The position numbers were made by a program, and so were the translations under genes. Below the pieces are notes generated by a model. It ran no database searches and was not told the DNA's origin. It saw nothing but the letters and a program-made list of their open reading frames with translations. Shown here piece by piece: positions 45,371-54,081 of a stretch of 64,000 nt of DNA. Location of the stretch: the NCBI GenBank assembly GCA_964477525.1, contig CAYZHY010000002.1:1-64000 (forward strand). Direction: 5' to 3'. Position 1 is the stretch's first letter. Each line of letters begins with the position of its first letter. Source of the stretch: PCC-9228 sp964477525. Lineage in GTDB: Bacteria > Cyanobacteriota > Cyanobacteriia > Cyanobacteriales > PCC-9228.

Positions 45371-46088
45371 GAAATGCGGGCAAATAAGTTTATCGTAGAG
45401 TGGGCCATGCCTACTTTACAAAAACCAAGGGAATATTTTTCCAGGTATTTTGCCATGCGGGGAAACAAAATTGTTTTCTCGCTTTTCCCTATTTCCCCAT
45501 TCAATATCGGGTTTTGGGAAAGCATACCATAAAATATAATCGTTTATTGTTTTTCTGTATATAGTAATTTCAAATCAAACGTGACAGGCGAACATTTCTA
45601 TGTAGGGAGAAACGACTGTTTCTAATCTCTGGTATTGAAAAATAGTTAATTGCGATCGCTCGTTAGAAATTCAATTATGCTTTTAAAATATTGTCTTTCC
45701 GTACAATAGCAATATTATCTGGGATTAGAAAATTACGCAACTCGCCCATGCGATCGAGCAAACTAATTTATCCTACATTGGGCAGGTCAAACATTTTCCT
45801 TCGTTTTCCCCTCGTGGAAAAGCTCCGGCTTGGTCTTTGAGAAACGAAAGAAAAAAGCGAAATTTTTTTTCACTATCTCCCCAAATATGGTATTTTATTA
45901 GTAGACGCTTTTAGATAATGGGAATATACGAAATTTTCAAATTAAAGGCACTATTTCCATTATCTCTATTGTACGTCAAAAGTCTTCCAAAATCAATACC
46001 CCCTCGCCAAAAAATTTTATTTTCCCTATCGGAGCGATTTCCAAGCCAAAATCTATTGAGAATAGATATCAAACTGCGGAATGTAGGA
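45371..46088. other. AT-rich spacer with hairpins
   Basis: No gene is seen in this 718-base stretch. It holds the diverged hairpin repeat at 45395-45419 and a perfect AGAAAC/GTTTCT hairpin at 45608-45623. Short open frames lack ribosome-binding sites. The stretch is followed directly by a MITE-like copy, so the whole region from 45371 to 46288 appears to be a repeat-rich, non-coding spacer. Confidence 0.5.
45395..45419. repeat. GTAGGGTGGGC hairpin repeat, copy 2
   Basis: Diverged copy of the hairpin at 20081-20105. The first arm begins GTAGAGTGGGC, and the second arm differs in several places, but all 11 stem positions still pair because changes keep G-T wobbles. This preservation suggests the structure matters. 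Confidence 0.55.
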
Positions 46089-46215
46089 TTTATACCATTT
46101 CTAAAAAACAATGATTTTTTGGGATTTCCCGATTTCCCTGGTAGGGGCGCAACGCGCGAGCGCCCCTAAAAAATGCCCCTATTATTTCTTGCAGACTATT
46201 TAGGAAATGGTATTA
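46089..46215. mobile_element. MITE-like repeat, copy 2
   Basis: The most complete copy, about 127 bp. Its ends, TTATACCATTTCTAAAA (46089-46105) and TTTAGGAAATGGTATTA (46199-46215), are inverted repeats with few mismatches. The core (46141-46167) is a GTAGGGGCGC inverted repeat with centre AACGCGCGAG. Flanking bases match the copy at 1422-1547 along much of the right half, including ATTATTTATTGCA-like sequence. No coding capacity is present. Confidence 0.7.
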
Positions 46216-46288
46216 ATGAAAATAAGATTATTTTTTCTGGAGCAAAGATCGAGTTCAAAAAAACGCATGGTTTTCTAAATTTCCATTC

Positions 46289-49027
46289 CTACTTGTTAGC
46301 AGCCAAAGCCGCTTTGGGGTAGGCAATGCGTTTGTGGTGAAACTGTTGCCAAACTTGGACAAAGATTTCTGCAACTTTGGTTAATTCATCTCGGGTCAAG
46401 CCGGAATCAATTAACTGATTGTCTTGCCAGCGAGCGCGAATAATCTTTTTAACCATAGTTAGGGCTTCCTCTGGCGTAGCATCTTCTAAAGAACGCAACG
46501 CCGCTTCGCAGGAATCCGCAAGCATGACAATGCCAGTTTCCCGGGATTGGGGAATCGGACCTGGATAGCGAAAATCAGATTCGTTGACTTCCAGAGAAGG
46601 ATCTTCTTTCGCACGCTGCAAGGCTTGGTAGTAGAAATAGGCAATGAGCATGGTTCCCTGGTGTTCGGGAATGAATTCGCGAATGGCTTTGGGCAAACGG
46701 CAGCGATTAGCCATGACCAACCCTTCGCTAACGTGTTTTTTAATAATTTCGGCGCTCTTCCAAGGATCGTCAATTTGGTCGTGTTTGTTGGGACCTCCCA
46801 TTTGGTTTTCAATAAATCCTTGGGGATCGTGCATTTTACCGATGTCGTGATAGAGAGTACCAGCTCGCACCAATTCGACATTGGCTCCCAAGGCTTTGGC
46901 AGCAGATTCTGCCAGGGTGGCGACAAAGAGCGTATGTTGGAACGTCCCCGGTGCTTGCGCTGCCAGGCGTTTTAACATGGGTCGGTTGGGGTTGGCTAGT
47001 TCTGCCAGGCGAATGGGGGTCACGAGGTCGAACAGGTGTTCTAAGTAGGGGCTAACGCCCATGGCGACAACGCTCCAAGCCAATCCTGCCAAGCCGTACA
47101 TGGCGGAGGTGGTACCTAGCGTATACCAAACGGTTTCGGCGGTGGCGCTGGCGATTAAAGCACCAACTAAGTATACGCCTCCTTGAGCGACACCAACCCC
47201 CAATCCTAGTAGGGCGAGTTCTTCGCGCGATCGCATTTTCCCGGCAGCAATGGAACCCACCAGACCGCCAGCAGCGGCGGCTATCAAGTAGCTAACATCG
47301 ATTCCTAAGCCAATGGGTAAGACAGCGGTTAGCAAGACAACTACAGTGGCTCCTAGGGTAGATCCGTAGAAACTGCCCACCAACAAGCCAACGGCTGGCA
47401 AGCTCAAAAAAGAAGGCGCAATGGTGCCCAGTAGGGGGGCGCTCAAGCTTAAAATTAAGATTAAAAATCGGTCCCGACGACGGGCGCGACAGTAAAATTT
47501 ACGTTCGACCAGTAGGTAAACACCGACGGAAGCGGCGACCACGCCACCCAATCCCAGCAAACCTCGCCAGTTGATACCTCGTTGGGTAAGGTCAAAGCGA
47601 TCGAGCAGTACGAAATCTGCTTCGGTAATGGTTTCTCCAGATTCAACAATGACTTCCCCTTTACGAACCGATACTACGACCGGTTCAATAGCTTGAGCAG
47701 CTTGTTCGGCACGCCGGCGCGTTTGTTCTTCGTCTTTGACCAAGTTGGGTTGCAAAACTTGCAACAAAATTTCACTGGCGATTTCGTCAGCAGGAGAAGA
47801 AGCCCATTGTTTGACTTGCAACTGGACGGTTTCCCGTAAAATCCGATCGGGCAAGCCTGGGGGAATACCTTGGGTGAGGATTTCTGTAGCGGTTTGTTGA
47901 ATTTGATTGCGGGTTGTTTCCCAAGTTTTGTCGGAAATTTCTAACAAGCGGGCATCGTAAATGCTGGGGATGCCCGTGCTGGTGTTGGGAGAAAGGGCGC
48001 TCAGGGCGCGAAAATATCTTTGTCGCGCTTGCTCAATGTCTTCTAGCAAGTTTTGAAATTCTTCTTTAGATAGCTGTTGGTGGGCACTTTTGAGCGCTGA
48101 TAGGGCAGTTTGTGTCCGTTCGCTGGTAGTTCCCACCATGTTACTCAAACCGCGGTACAAGCCGGTAACAGCTTGCTCTCGTAGGGCGCTCACGAACTCT
48201 TCTTCCGTATTTGGCATGGGAGAGGGAGCGGTTTGAGCGGCGTTGGGTTGTTGGTTGCTAGGTACTTCTGAGGTGGAGGAAGGATGGTTGAATGGCTCTG
48301 GTTGTAGTTCTGGAGCAGAAGAAGGTAAAGATTTGAGAATTTGATTCCATTCCCAACCGTTAGCAGAGCGCAAATACCGCTGCGTTTCTAGAGAAAGAAT
48401 GGAGGTGGAAACATAGGGAAACGGTCCTGCTATTTCTCGTAGTTGGTTGGCTTGCTCTAGCAGGCGTTTCAGGTTTTTGCGGATTTTTTCGTTGACGGTG
48501 TTGTCAATAGTTAGTGCTGGAAAAGCCCCAAAACGTGCGGCTTTGCGCTGTTGTTCGGTGGTGGCTGTGTCTATAACTTGCGCGGACTCGGGTGCCACAA
48601 TGGTACGGGGTGCTTCGGTTCCAACATCTAATTTAGGTTGGTTGTAAAAACGATGCCCAATAGCACCGGTCAAACATACGGTCGCCAAGAGCGCAAAGAC
48701 CGGCGAACTAATGCGTTGTGACTGGCGACGCCGAGATTTAGGGGGCACAGCATCACCACGATTGGCGGTGGTATCGGAGCTACCCGTGTGCTGGCGGCGT
48801 TTGTGTAGAGGAATTTGATGCCGCAATCTTTGTTCTGGCTTTGCTGCCGTTTCACCAGTAGAGGTTTTGTTTTGATCTACAGCCGAGGTGGCTTTTTTCG
48901 ACGAAAAAACAGGATGCTCTGGTGAAGATTGATGCTGACAACTGGCCAGGTAGGAAAAACCTACAATTTTGGCAGCAATTTCCGGCCATTTTGCTAGCTG
49001 CCTGATTTGCCAAATCGGAGTTTTCAT
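46289..49027 (-). CDS. pgpH: PgpH-type HD phosphodiesterase, c-di-AMP hydrolase
   Basis: A 912-residue membrane protein of the 7TMR-HDED family. A Ser/Thr/Arg-rich N-terminal region of about 110 residues precedes a first membrane helix (about 112-130), a large extracellular HDED domain (about 135-500) and seven membrane helices (about 505-700). The cytoplasmic HD domain follows (about 715-890), with FQHTLFVATLAE, the metal pair in GTLYHDIGK, and EHQGTMLIAYFYY. PgpH cuts cyclic di-AMP to pApA in Firmicutes and cyanobacteria. The start has GGAGG seven bases upstream. The N-terminal extension before the first helix is longer than in Listeria PgpH and looks disordered. Confidence 0.92.
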   Translation of the reverse strand: MKTPIWQIRQLAKWPEIAAKIVGFSYLASCQHQSSPEHPVFSSKKATSAVDQNKTSTGETAAKPEQRLRHQIPLHKRRQHTGSSDTTANRGDAVPPKSRRRQSQRISSPVFALLATVCLTGAIGHRFYNQPKLDVGTEAPRTIVAPESAQVIDTATTEQQRKAARFGAFPALTIDNTVNEKIRKNLKRLLEQANQLREIAGPFPYVSTSILSLETQRYLRSANGWEWNQILKSLPSSAPELQPEPFNHPSSTSEVPSNQQPNAAQTAPSPMPNTEEEFVSALREQAVTGLYRGLSNMVGTTSERTQTALSALKSAHQQLSKEEFQNLLEDIEQARQRYFRALSALSPNTSTGIPSIYDARLLEISDKTWETTRNQIQQTATEILTQGIPPGLPDRILRETVQLQVKQWASSPADEIASEILLQVLQPNLVKDEEQTRRRAEQAAQAIEPVVVSVRKGEVIVESGETITEADFVLLDRFDLTQRGINWRGLLGLGGVVAASVGVYLLVERKFYCRARRRDRFLILILSLSAPLLGTIAPSFLSLPAVGLLVGSFYGSTLGATVVVLLTAVLPIGLGIDVSYLIAAAAGGLVGSIAAGKMRSREELALLGLGVGVAQGGVYLVGALIASATAETVWYTLGTTSAMYGLAGLAWSVVAMGVSPYLEHLFDLVTPIRLAELANPNRPMLKRLAAQAPGTFQHTLFVATLAESAAKALGANVELVRAGTLYHDIGKMHDPQGFIENQMGGPNKHDQIDDPWKSAEIIKKHVSEGLVMANRCRLPKAIREFIPEHQGTMLIAYFYYQALQRAKEDPSLEVNESDFRYPGPIPQSRETGIVMLADSCEAALRSLEDATPEEALTMVKKIIRARWQDNQLIDSGLTRDELTKVAEIFVQVWQQFHHKRIAYPKAALAANK

Positions 49028-49576
49028 TTAAAACCTCCGAGCATGTAGAAACCGCGTCTGGTAGAGGCGAATGGCGGTTCGCTGGTTTTTTCCCAAAAAA
49101 ACGACACGGCGCATGAATTTAACTCCTCCGATTCGGGGAAAATGGGAATTGGTATGGTACCCACTGAGTTCGGGTTTGAATAGTTGCAAACGCCGATTCT
49201 GCACGATTTCAAGCTCGCTTTGTTGGTGCGTTCCTGCCGGTTTTTAGGGGTAGTCGTGGCGTTACAGACGCTCGTGGGAGCTCAAACGCTTGCCCACTAT
49301 AAATTCCGTCAAGTCCAAACCTAGATTCCTCAGCATTCACCAACCGGTGAGGTAAGTAGGTTAAGCGTCAAACGGCATACATACTTAGGCTGATTGTACT
49401 GACAAAGGTAGGCGGAAGAAAACTATCTATCTGGGTGCTTGACTATTATAAAAAAATTGCTCGATCGCTGGCTGCTTTTGGTAGCGATGGCGTAAAAAAA
49501 TTATTGGTTGGTGAGGATAGACAATAACGCCTGTTTGAACTCGTTGGCGTTTGCGGGAAGTTGGCAGGTAGTTTGC
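49028..49576. other. Spacer upstream of pgpH
   Basis: This 549-base stretch between the ADP-ribosylglycohydrolase-like gene and pgpH, both on the minus strand, contains the pgpH promoter region. A CACC/GGTG hairpin lies near 49338. A frame of 62 codons ends where pgpH begins but has no recognised pattern. No RNA gene was seen. Confidence 0.4.
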
Positions 49577-50446
49577 CTAAGTCCGCAATTGACCGGCGGC
49601 TGCTACTGCAGGAAATGTCTCTTCCGTGGTGGTAGGAGCGATCGCGTTACCATCGACAAAAGTGCCACACCAGGCAGCAAGCAAGCGTACGGCCCAGCCA
49701 CGCAACTGTTCCATCGAATCAACCCCCCATCGTTGAAGTAGAGGGGTTTCTTGCAAAGCAATTTCCCATCCTACTGGCAATTTGGCTATCCCATTGTAAG
49801 CCCCCGAGAAAGCGCCAGTGATGCTACCAACTAGGGCAGGTTGCTGGGAATGGCGAATAGCTCGGTTGATGGATAGATCGGGAAAATCTGGCGTACTGAG
49901 AAAACAAAAAAGTGCCTTCAGCACGGCCACTTCGCCTGGAGGGTGGTTGCTTTTGCTCAGAGTTTGAGCAACTTCGGCTAGAGATTCTTGGTTTTGCAGT
50001 CCTTGCTCTACGATTTCTAGAGAAGCTGGCAGTGAGTTTTCTGATTCCCATGTGGATAGCCACTGCCTTACCTGCCAAAAAAAAGTGGTTGGTTCTAGTT
50101 TTTCTTGCAGGATTTTGGCGATCGCGTATCCTACAATCAGGGCATCTACGCCCCGTCCCACCGATGTCCGAATGGTTGCGTGCAAACGGCTTTCGTCGTC
50201 GTGAAACCAGAGACCCAAGGGGATGGCAGCCATTGGGGAAATGGGTAGAGGGTTTGGTGGCTGCCAGTTCGGGCTGGTTGCCAACTGGCGGACCAAGGCC
50301 ATGGTTTCTTGTCCACCTACAAACTCTGTTGCCGTATCTGTTTTTCTAGGTACGGATCGAACGGAACCTCCTTGGCTGCCCAACGTATCTCCGATAACCG
50401 CTGCCAAGAAGGCTCCTTGAAACCGATTCTTCAGGGAATCTTGCAT
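49577..50446 (-). CDS. ADP-ribosylglycohydrolase-like protein, degenerate active site
   Basis: A 289-residue protein with the fold pattern of the ADP-ribosylglycohydrolase (ARH) family. The N-terminal block RFQGAFLAAVIGDTLGSQ keeps the GDxxG motif. The later GSITGAFSGAYNGIAKLP resembles the family's core helix. The typical TDDT metal motif and the C-terminal GGDxDT motif are not seen, so hydrolase activity may be lost. The start at 50446 is chosen since family similarity begins there; the longer frame upstream overlaps aroQ. It follows aroQ on the same strand, separated by about 95 bases, and probably shares its transcript. Confidence 0.7.
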   Translation of the reverse strand: MQDSLKNRFQGAFLAAVIGDTLGSQGGSVRSVPRKTDTATEFVGGQETMALVRQLATSPNWQPPNPLPISPMAAIPLGLWFHDDESRLHATIRTSVGRGVDALIVGYAIAKILQEKLEPTTFFWQVRQWLSTWESENSLPASLEIVEQGLQNQESLAEVAQTLSKSNHPPGEVAVLKALFCFLSTPDFPDLSINRAIRHSQQPALVGSITGAFSGAYNGIAKLPVGWEIALQETPLLQRWGVDSMEQLRGWAVRLLAAWCGTFVDGNAIAPTTTEETFPAVAAAGQLRT

Positions 50447-50540
50447 ATCCTCATGAAAACCTTTTGGAAGTTGGGAAAACCCCGTCTCTTCAGAGCGGGG
50501 ATCGGTCGTAAAAGCTTTGAACGGTAGCAGCGAACGCGCT

Positions 50541-50984
50541 TTAAGATTCTCGACGCAAGTAGTTGGCCAATGCTTGCAACCCCAGCAAATAGCTATCTGT
50601 GCCCAAACCACTAATTTGGCCAATAGCTACTGGGGCGATAAAAGAGTGATGGCGAAACTCCTCGCGTCGATAGATATTGCTGAGATGTACTTCCACCGTA
50701 GGTAAATCTACGGCCGCGATCGCGTCTCGGATAGCTACGCTGGTATGGGTGTAAGCCCCAGGATTGATTAAGATTCCCTGGTACTGGCCTTGGGCCCCTT
50801 GGATCGCATCTACCAAGACGCCTTCATGATTGGATTGAAGGATTTCTAAGGTTACCTGAAGCTGCTGCGCCTCTTGCTTTAACCACTCGTTAATGCGCTC
50901 TAAAGTAACATGACCGTACACTCCTGGTTCGCGTTTTCCCAGGAGGTTTAAGTTCGGGCCGTGCAGTACTAGAATTCCAAGCAA
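50541..50984 (-). CDS. aroQ: 3-dehydroquinate dehydratase, type II
   Basis: A 147-residue enzyme of the shikimate pathway, forming a dodecamer. The signature LHGPNLNLLGKREPGVYG at about 8-25 carries the catalytic Tyr, and the flexible loop Arg is present in KREP. INPGAYTHTSVAIRDA and EVHLSNIYRREEFRHHSFI carry the Asn, His and Arg that bind substrate. The start used is TTG at 50984, as the conserved start begins there and GGAG lies 12 bases upstream. It is in a minus-strand run after the 47-residue gene. Confidence 0.93.
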   Translation of the reverse strand: MLGILVLHGPNLNLLGKREPGVYGHVTLERINEWLKQEAQQLQVTLEILQSNHEGVLVDAIQGAQGQYQGILINPGAYTHTSVAIRDAIAAVDLPTVEVHLSNIYRREEFRHHSFIAPVAIGQISGLGTDSYLLGLQALANYLRRES

Positions 50985-51014
50985 AGTACGCAGAAGCTCC
51001 AGATTGTTCGTGCT

Positions 51015-51158
51015 TTACCGACGACGATAATAGATCGATTCGTCTACAGGAATTGGAATTGGTTCTAGCTCCGGTTGTGTTTCTGGACTTCGGAGCCCTT
51101 CAATTAGCTTGCGAACCCATTCCGTAATGTTGTCTAACACGTTTTCCAAGTAGTCCAT
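51015..51158 (-). CDS. Conserved-looking 47-residue protein upstream of aroQ
   Basis: A small gene read from ATG at 51158 to TAA at 51015. It codes for 47 residues: an amphipathic helical start (MDYLENVLDNITEWVRKLIEGL), a Glu/Pro segment with PIPIPVDE, and the basic end YYRRR. GGAG lies 11 bases before the start. It lies 30 bases upstream of aroQ on the same strand. The composition is not that of a random frame, and a small protein of this pattern is remembered as common in cyanobacteria, though this was not checked. No function is known. It could bind membrane or a partner protein through its helix. Confidence 0.65.
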   Translation of the reverse strand: MDYLENVLDNITEWVRKLIEGLRSPETQPELEPIPIPVDESIYYRRR

Positions 51159-51519
51159 CGAACCAACAGCTCCTTAACTGATGCCTAAACACGAGCTAGC
51201 TAACACGTTGGCTACCTAGCCAGGCAGTCGGACTATACGTCTGCCATTTTCGGTTTCTACCTTCGATCTTAACGAACAATCGCCATGTTTGCTTCCCCAC
51301 CAAACTCATACCAGACAAAATTTTCCTTAAATTTTCTTCGGAGTTCCTACATTGGGGGTCGAAAGCGGTTTGCCTTCTAGGAACTTTGGCGATCGCTCGT
51401 TTGCCTGTTTTTCAGAAATGAAAAACGATCCAAGTATTGGTTTTCTTTCTATATTAACGTATCTTAGCACAGATATTTGGTAGGAGTTTGCGACGACAGG
51501 TGCTGCCCGCGATTGCCGA
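51159..51519. other. Spacer between cinA and the small gene
   Basis: This 361-base stretch holds no recognised gene, repeat or RNA. It must carry the promoter of the small gene and aroQ unless they are read from cinA. A GCGATCGC site is present near 51390. Confidence 0.4.
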
Positions 51520-52770
51520 TTATGCTGCTAGCATTTGACGGCGCAAATGGTCGATAGCGTAGCGAATGCTGGCATGGCGAATCCAGCTTCGTTGGGAAGT
51601 TTCTCCAAAGCGATGTTGGATGCTTTTCACCGTGCCATCAGGAGCTGCCAAACCGATATATACCAACCCAACGGGTTTTTCTGACGTTCCCCCTCCAGGA
51701 CCGGCAATGCCAGTTACGCTCAATCCCCAGTGGCTGCCAAAATGTTTTTGAACGCCCAAGGCCATTTGTTCGGCTATCGCATCACTGACAGCTCCCTGGC
51801 TTTGCAAATCCTGTTGGGATATTTGTAGCAGGTTGCGTTTCACTTCGTTGCTATATGCCACGACGCCACCGAAAAAGACTGCCGAACATCCGGCGATTTC
51901 GGTTAGGGTTGCTCCTATGCCTCCTCCGGTACAAGATTCGGCTACTGCTAGGGTTTCCCCGCGCCTTTGCAATTGCTGTACCACGACCCCTGGCAAAGTA
52001 TCTTCGTCGCTACCAAAATAATGGGAACCGGCAATTTTTCGCACTTGCCGGGAAATGGGTTCGATAACTTTCAAAGCTTCTGCTTCGCTGGCAGAGCGTG
52101 CCGAAATGCGCAACCGTACTTCTCCCATGCTGGCATAGGGAGCCACGGTGGGATTGTCCATTTGCAACAAATCCGCCACTTTTTCTGCCAAAGTCGATTC
52201 GGGAATTCCCCAAAACTTTAGCACTTGGCTATAGATAATTTCTTGGCCCCAACCCAGCGATCGCAAAAAATCCACCGCCGTATCGTGCCACATGCGCTCT
52301 AATTCCCGAGGAACGCCAGGAAACGTCAAAATGGTCAAATCTGATTTTGGCTGCCACATCATTCCCGGTGCCGTTCCCAGAGGATTGGGTAAAATTTGCG
52401 CCCCTTGGGGCAACCAAGCCTGTTTGCGATTGCTGGCCGACATGGAACGCCCGCGAGCTGCATATTTGCGCTGGATATCTTCCAAAACCTCCGGACGTTC
52501 TTCCAACGGCGTATCAAAAAATTCCGCCAACGTGGATACCGTCAAATCGTCTGGCGTTGGTCCCAAACCGCCCGTAATAATTAAAATCGAACTGCGATCG
52601 CTTGCCATCGCGATCGCATTTTTTAACCGCTGCGGATTATCTCCTACCACCGTCTGATAAAAATGCGGAATCCCTAAATTGGCTAACTGCTGCCCCAAAA
52701 AGCGAGAATTTGTATTGAGAATTTCTCCCAGCAGCAATTCCGTTCCTACGCAAATTACTTCCGCTGCCAT
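51520..52770 (-). CDS. cinA: CinA-family protein with nicotinamide-nucleotide amidase domain
   Basis: A 416-residue two-domain protein. The N-terminal half (about 1-170) is the MoaB/molybdopterin-like COG1058 domain with VGTELLLGEILNTNS and the block ITGGLGPTPDDLTVSTLAEF. The C-terminal half (about 255-416) is the PncC-type amidase with ESCTGGGIGATLTEIAGCSAVFFGGVVAYSNEVK and GIAGPGGGTSEKPVGLVYIG. The C-terminal domain removes the amide of NMN, and the N-terminal domain can hydrolyse ADP-ribose in some species. In some bacteria the gene is linked to competence. It lies downstream of the GT4 transferase gene by 42 bases. Confidence 0.92.
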   Translation of the reverse strand: MAAEVICVGTELLLGEILNTNSRFLGQQLANLGIPHFYQTVVGDNPQRLKNAIAMASDRSSILIITGGLGPTPDDLTVSTLAEFFDTPLEERPEVLEDIQRKYAARGRSMSASNRKQAWLPQGAQILPNPLGTAPGMMWQPKSDLTILTFPGVPRELERMWHDTAVDFLRSLGWGQEIIYSQVLKFWGIPESTLAEKVADLLQMDNPTVAPYASMGEVRLRISARSASEAEALKVIEPISRQVRKIAGSHYFGSDEDTLPGVVVQQLQRRGETLAVAESCTGGGIGATLTEIAGCSAVFFGGVVAYSNEVKRNLLQISQQDLQSQGAVSDAIAEQMALGVQKHFGSHWGLSVTGIAGPGGGTSEKPVGLVYIGLAAPDGTVKSIQHRFGETSQRSWIRHASIRYAIDHLRRQMLAA

Positions 52771-52812
52771 AAATTTTTTGCCTGACCTACTTTTGCCTGA
52801 CCTACGCCACCA

Positions 52813-53931
52813 TCACGAACGATCTCTATTTTGCTGTCTGCCAGAGGTTGCTTGTTCCCGATTTCTCTGAGCGCGTACCCGTTGCCACACCTTCCAACAC
52901 GTATAAAAAAGCAACAGCGTCGCCGCCAAAGCATAGGCGCGGCCGCTAGGCACTCCTGAAAAAGCCAGCGCCAGTCCCCCCAGCCATAGTGTTAAAGCAT
53001 ACATAAACAAAACCGTCAACCTTTGCGACAGTCCTGCCGCCAACAAGCGATGGTGTAAATGGCTGCGGTCTGCCAAAAAGGGAGACTTTCCGCTTTTTAA
53101 CCGGGAAATAATCACCGCCGACATATCAGCAATGGGCAAAGCCAAAATTAAATACGGCAGCAAAACTGCCGTTACCGCCGTTCCTTTCAGCAAACCAATG
53201 ACACCTACCCCAGCCAGGGTAAATCCCATATAGTACGCTCCTCCATCGCCCATAAAAATTTGTGCGGGATTGAAATTATAGCGCAAAAATCCCAAGGCAC
53301 CTCCTGCCAAAGCCGCAGCAATCAAAGCTGCTGCCGGTTGTTCCATAAACAGGCTCACCACCAACATCACCACAGCCGCAATGCCAGATACGCCAGCCGC
53401 CAATCCATCTATGCCATCGATCCAATTAATGGCATTTGCCATTCCCACCAACCAAACGGCCGTCAAAATAGCCCCCAACCAATCGGGAAGCATTAGCAAT
53501 TCCCCTCCAAACGGGTTGCTGATAAATTCAATGCGCACGCCTACAACCCAAGCTAGCAGGGCAACAACAACTTGTAAGAACAAACGGGTTAGCGGAGATA
53601 GATGGAATAAATCATCTGCCAAACCAATCAAAAAGAAGGCGAGACCGCCAATGGTCACGCCCCAAATTTCATATTCGGCTTTGGGACCGAGAAGGTTGCC
53701 CTGAGCATCGACAAATCCCCCCATCCACCAAACCATGAGTAAAGCCACCAAGGTTCCCACAAAAATGGAGATACCTCCCAAACGGACGATGGGTTGCTGG
53801 TGGACTTTACGCCGGCTGGGTACGTCTACATAGCCACTGGCCATACCAATATGCTTCACAAGGGGGGTACTCCAAAGGACCACCAGGTTGGATACCAGAA
53901 AAGCAACTAAGTGATAAATCTCTTGAGGCAT
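52813..53931 (-). CDS. GT4-family phospho-sugar transferase (WecA/TagO-like)
   Basis: A 372-residue membrane protein with about eleven helices of the MraY/WecA superfamily. Diagnostic blocks are RLGGISIF in the first loop, LADDLFHLSPLTRL, NAINWIDGIDGLAAG with the catalytic Asp residues, QIFMGDGGAYYMGF, and the HLHHRLLAAGL motif that marks the WecA/TagO group rather than MraY. It probably moves N-acetylglucosamine 1-phosphate or a related sugar from a UDP donor onto undecaprenyl phosphate, starting a cell-surface glycan. The C-terminal tail is basic and Gln-rich. It lies between glyA and cinA on the same strand. Confidence 0.9.
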   Translation of the reverse strand: MPQEIYHLVAFLVSNLVVLWSTPLVKHIGMASGYVDVPSRRKVHQQPIVRLGGISIFVGTLVALLMVWWMGGFVDAQGNLLGPKAEYEIWGVTIGGLAFFLIGLADDLFHLSPLTRLFLQVVVALLAWVVGVRIEFISNPFGGELLMLPDWLGAILTAVWLVGMANAINWIDGIDGLAAGVSGIAAVVMLVVSLFMEQPAAALIAAALAGGALGFLRYNFNPAQIFMGDGGAYYMGFTLAGVGVIGLLKGTAVTAVLLPYLILALPIADMSAVIISRLKSGKSPFLADRSHLHHRLLAAGLSQRLTVLFMYALTLWLGGLALAFSGVPSGRAYALAATLLLFYTCWKVWQRVRAQRNREQATSGRQQNRDRS

Positions 53932-54081
53932 TTGTGAAGGGAAACGATCGGGCTAAGCTGGGCAGCAGACCTTATTGTAACCGCAAGGATATGGAAATGC
54001 CGATGCCGACAAACGGGGAAAAGCCAGCTTTTTGGCCGGCCTTTGACCCGCTAGCTATGGATAGCTACTGTAGGGGACCTT

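Noticed and set aside
49024..49212. A 62-codon frame directly upstream of pgpH
   Set aside because: It has no ribosome-binding site and no recognisable pattern.
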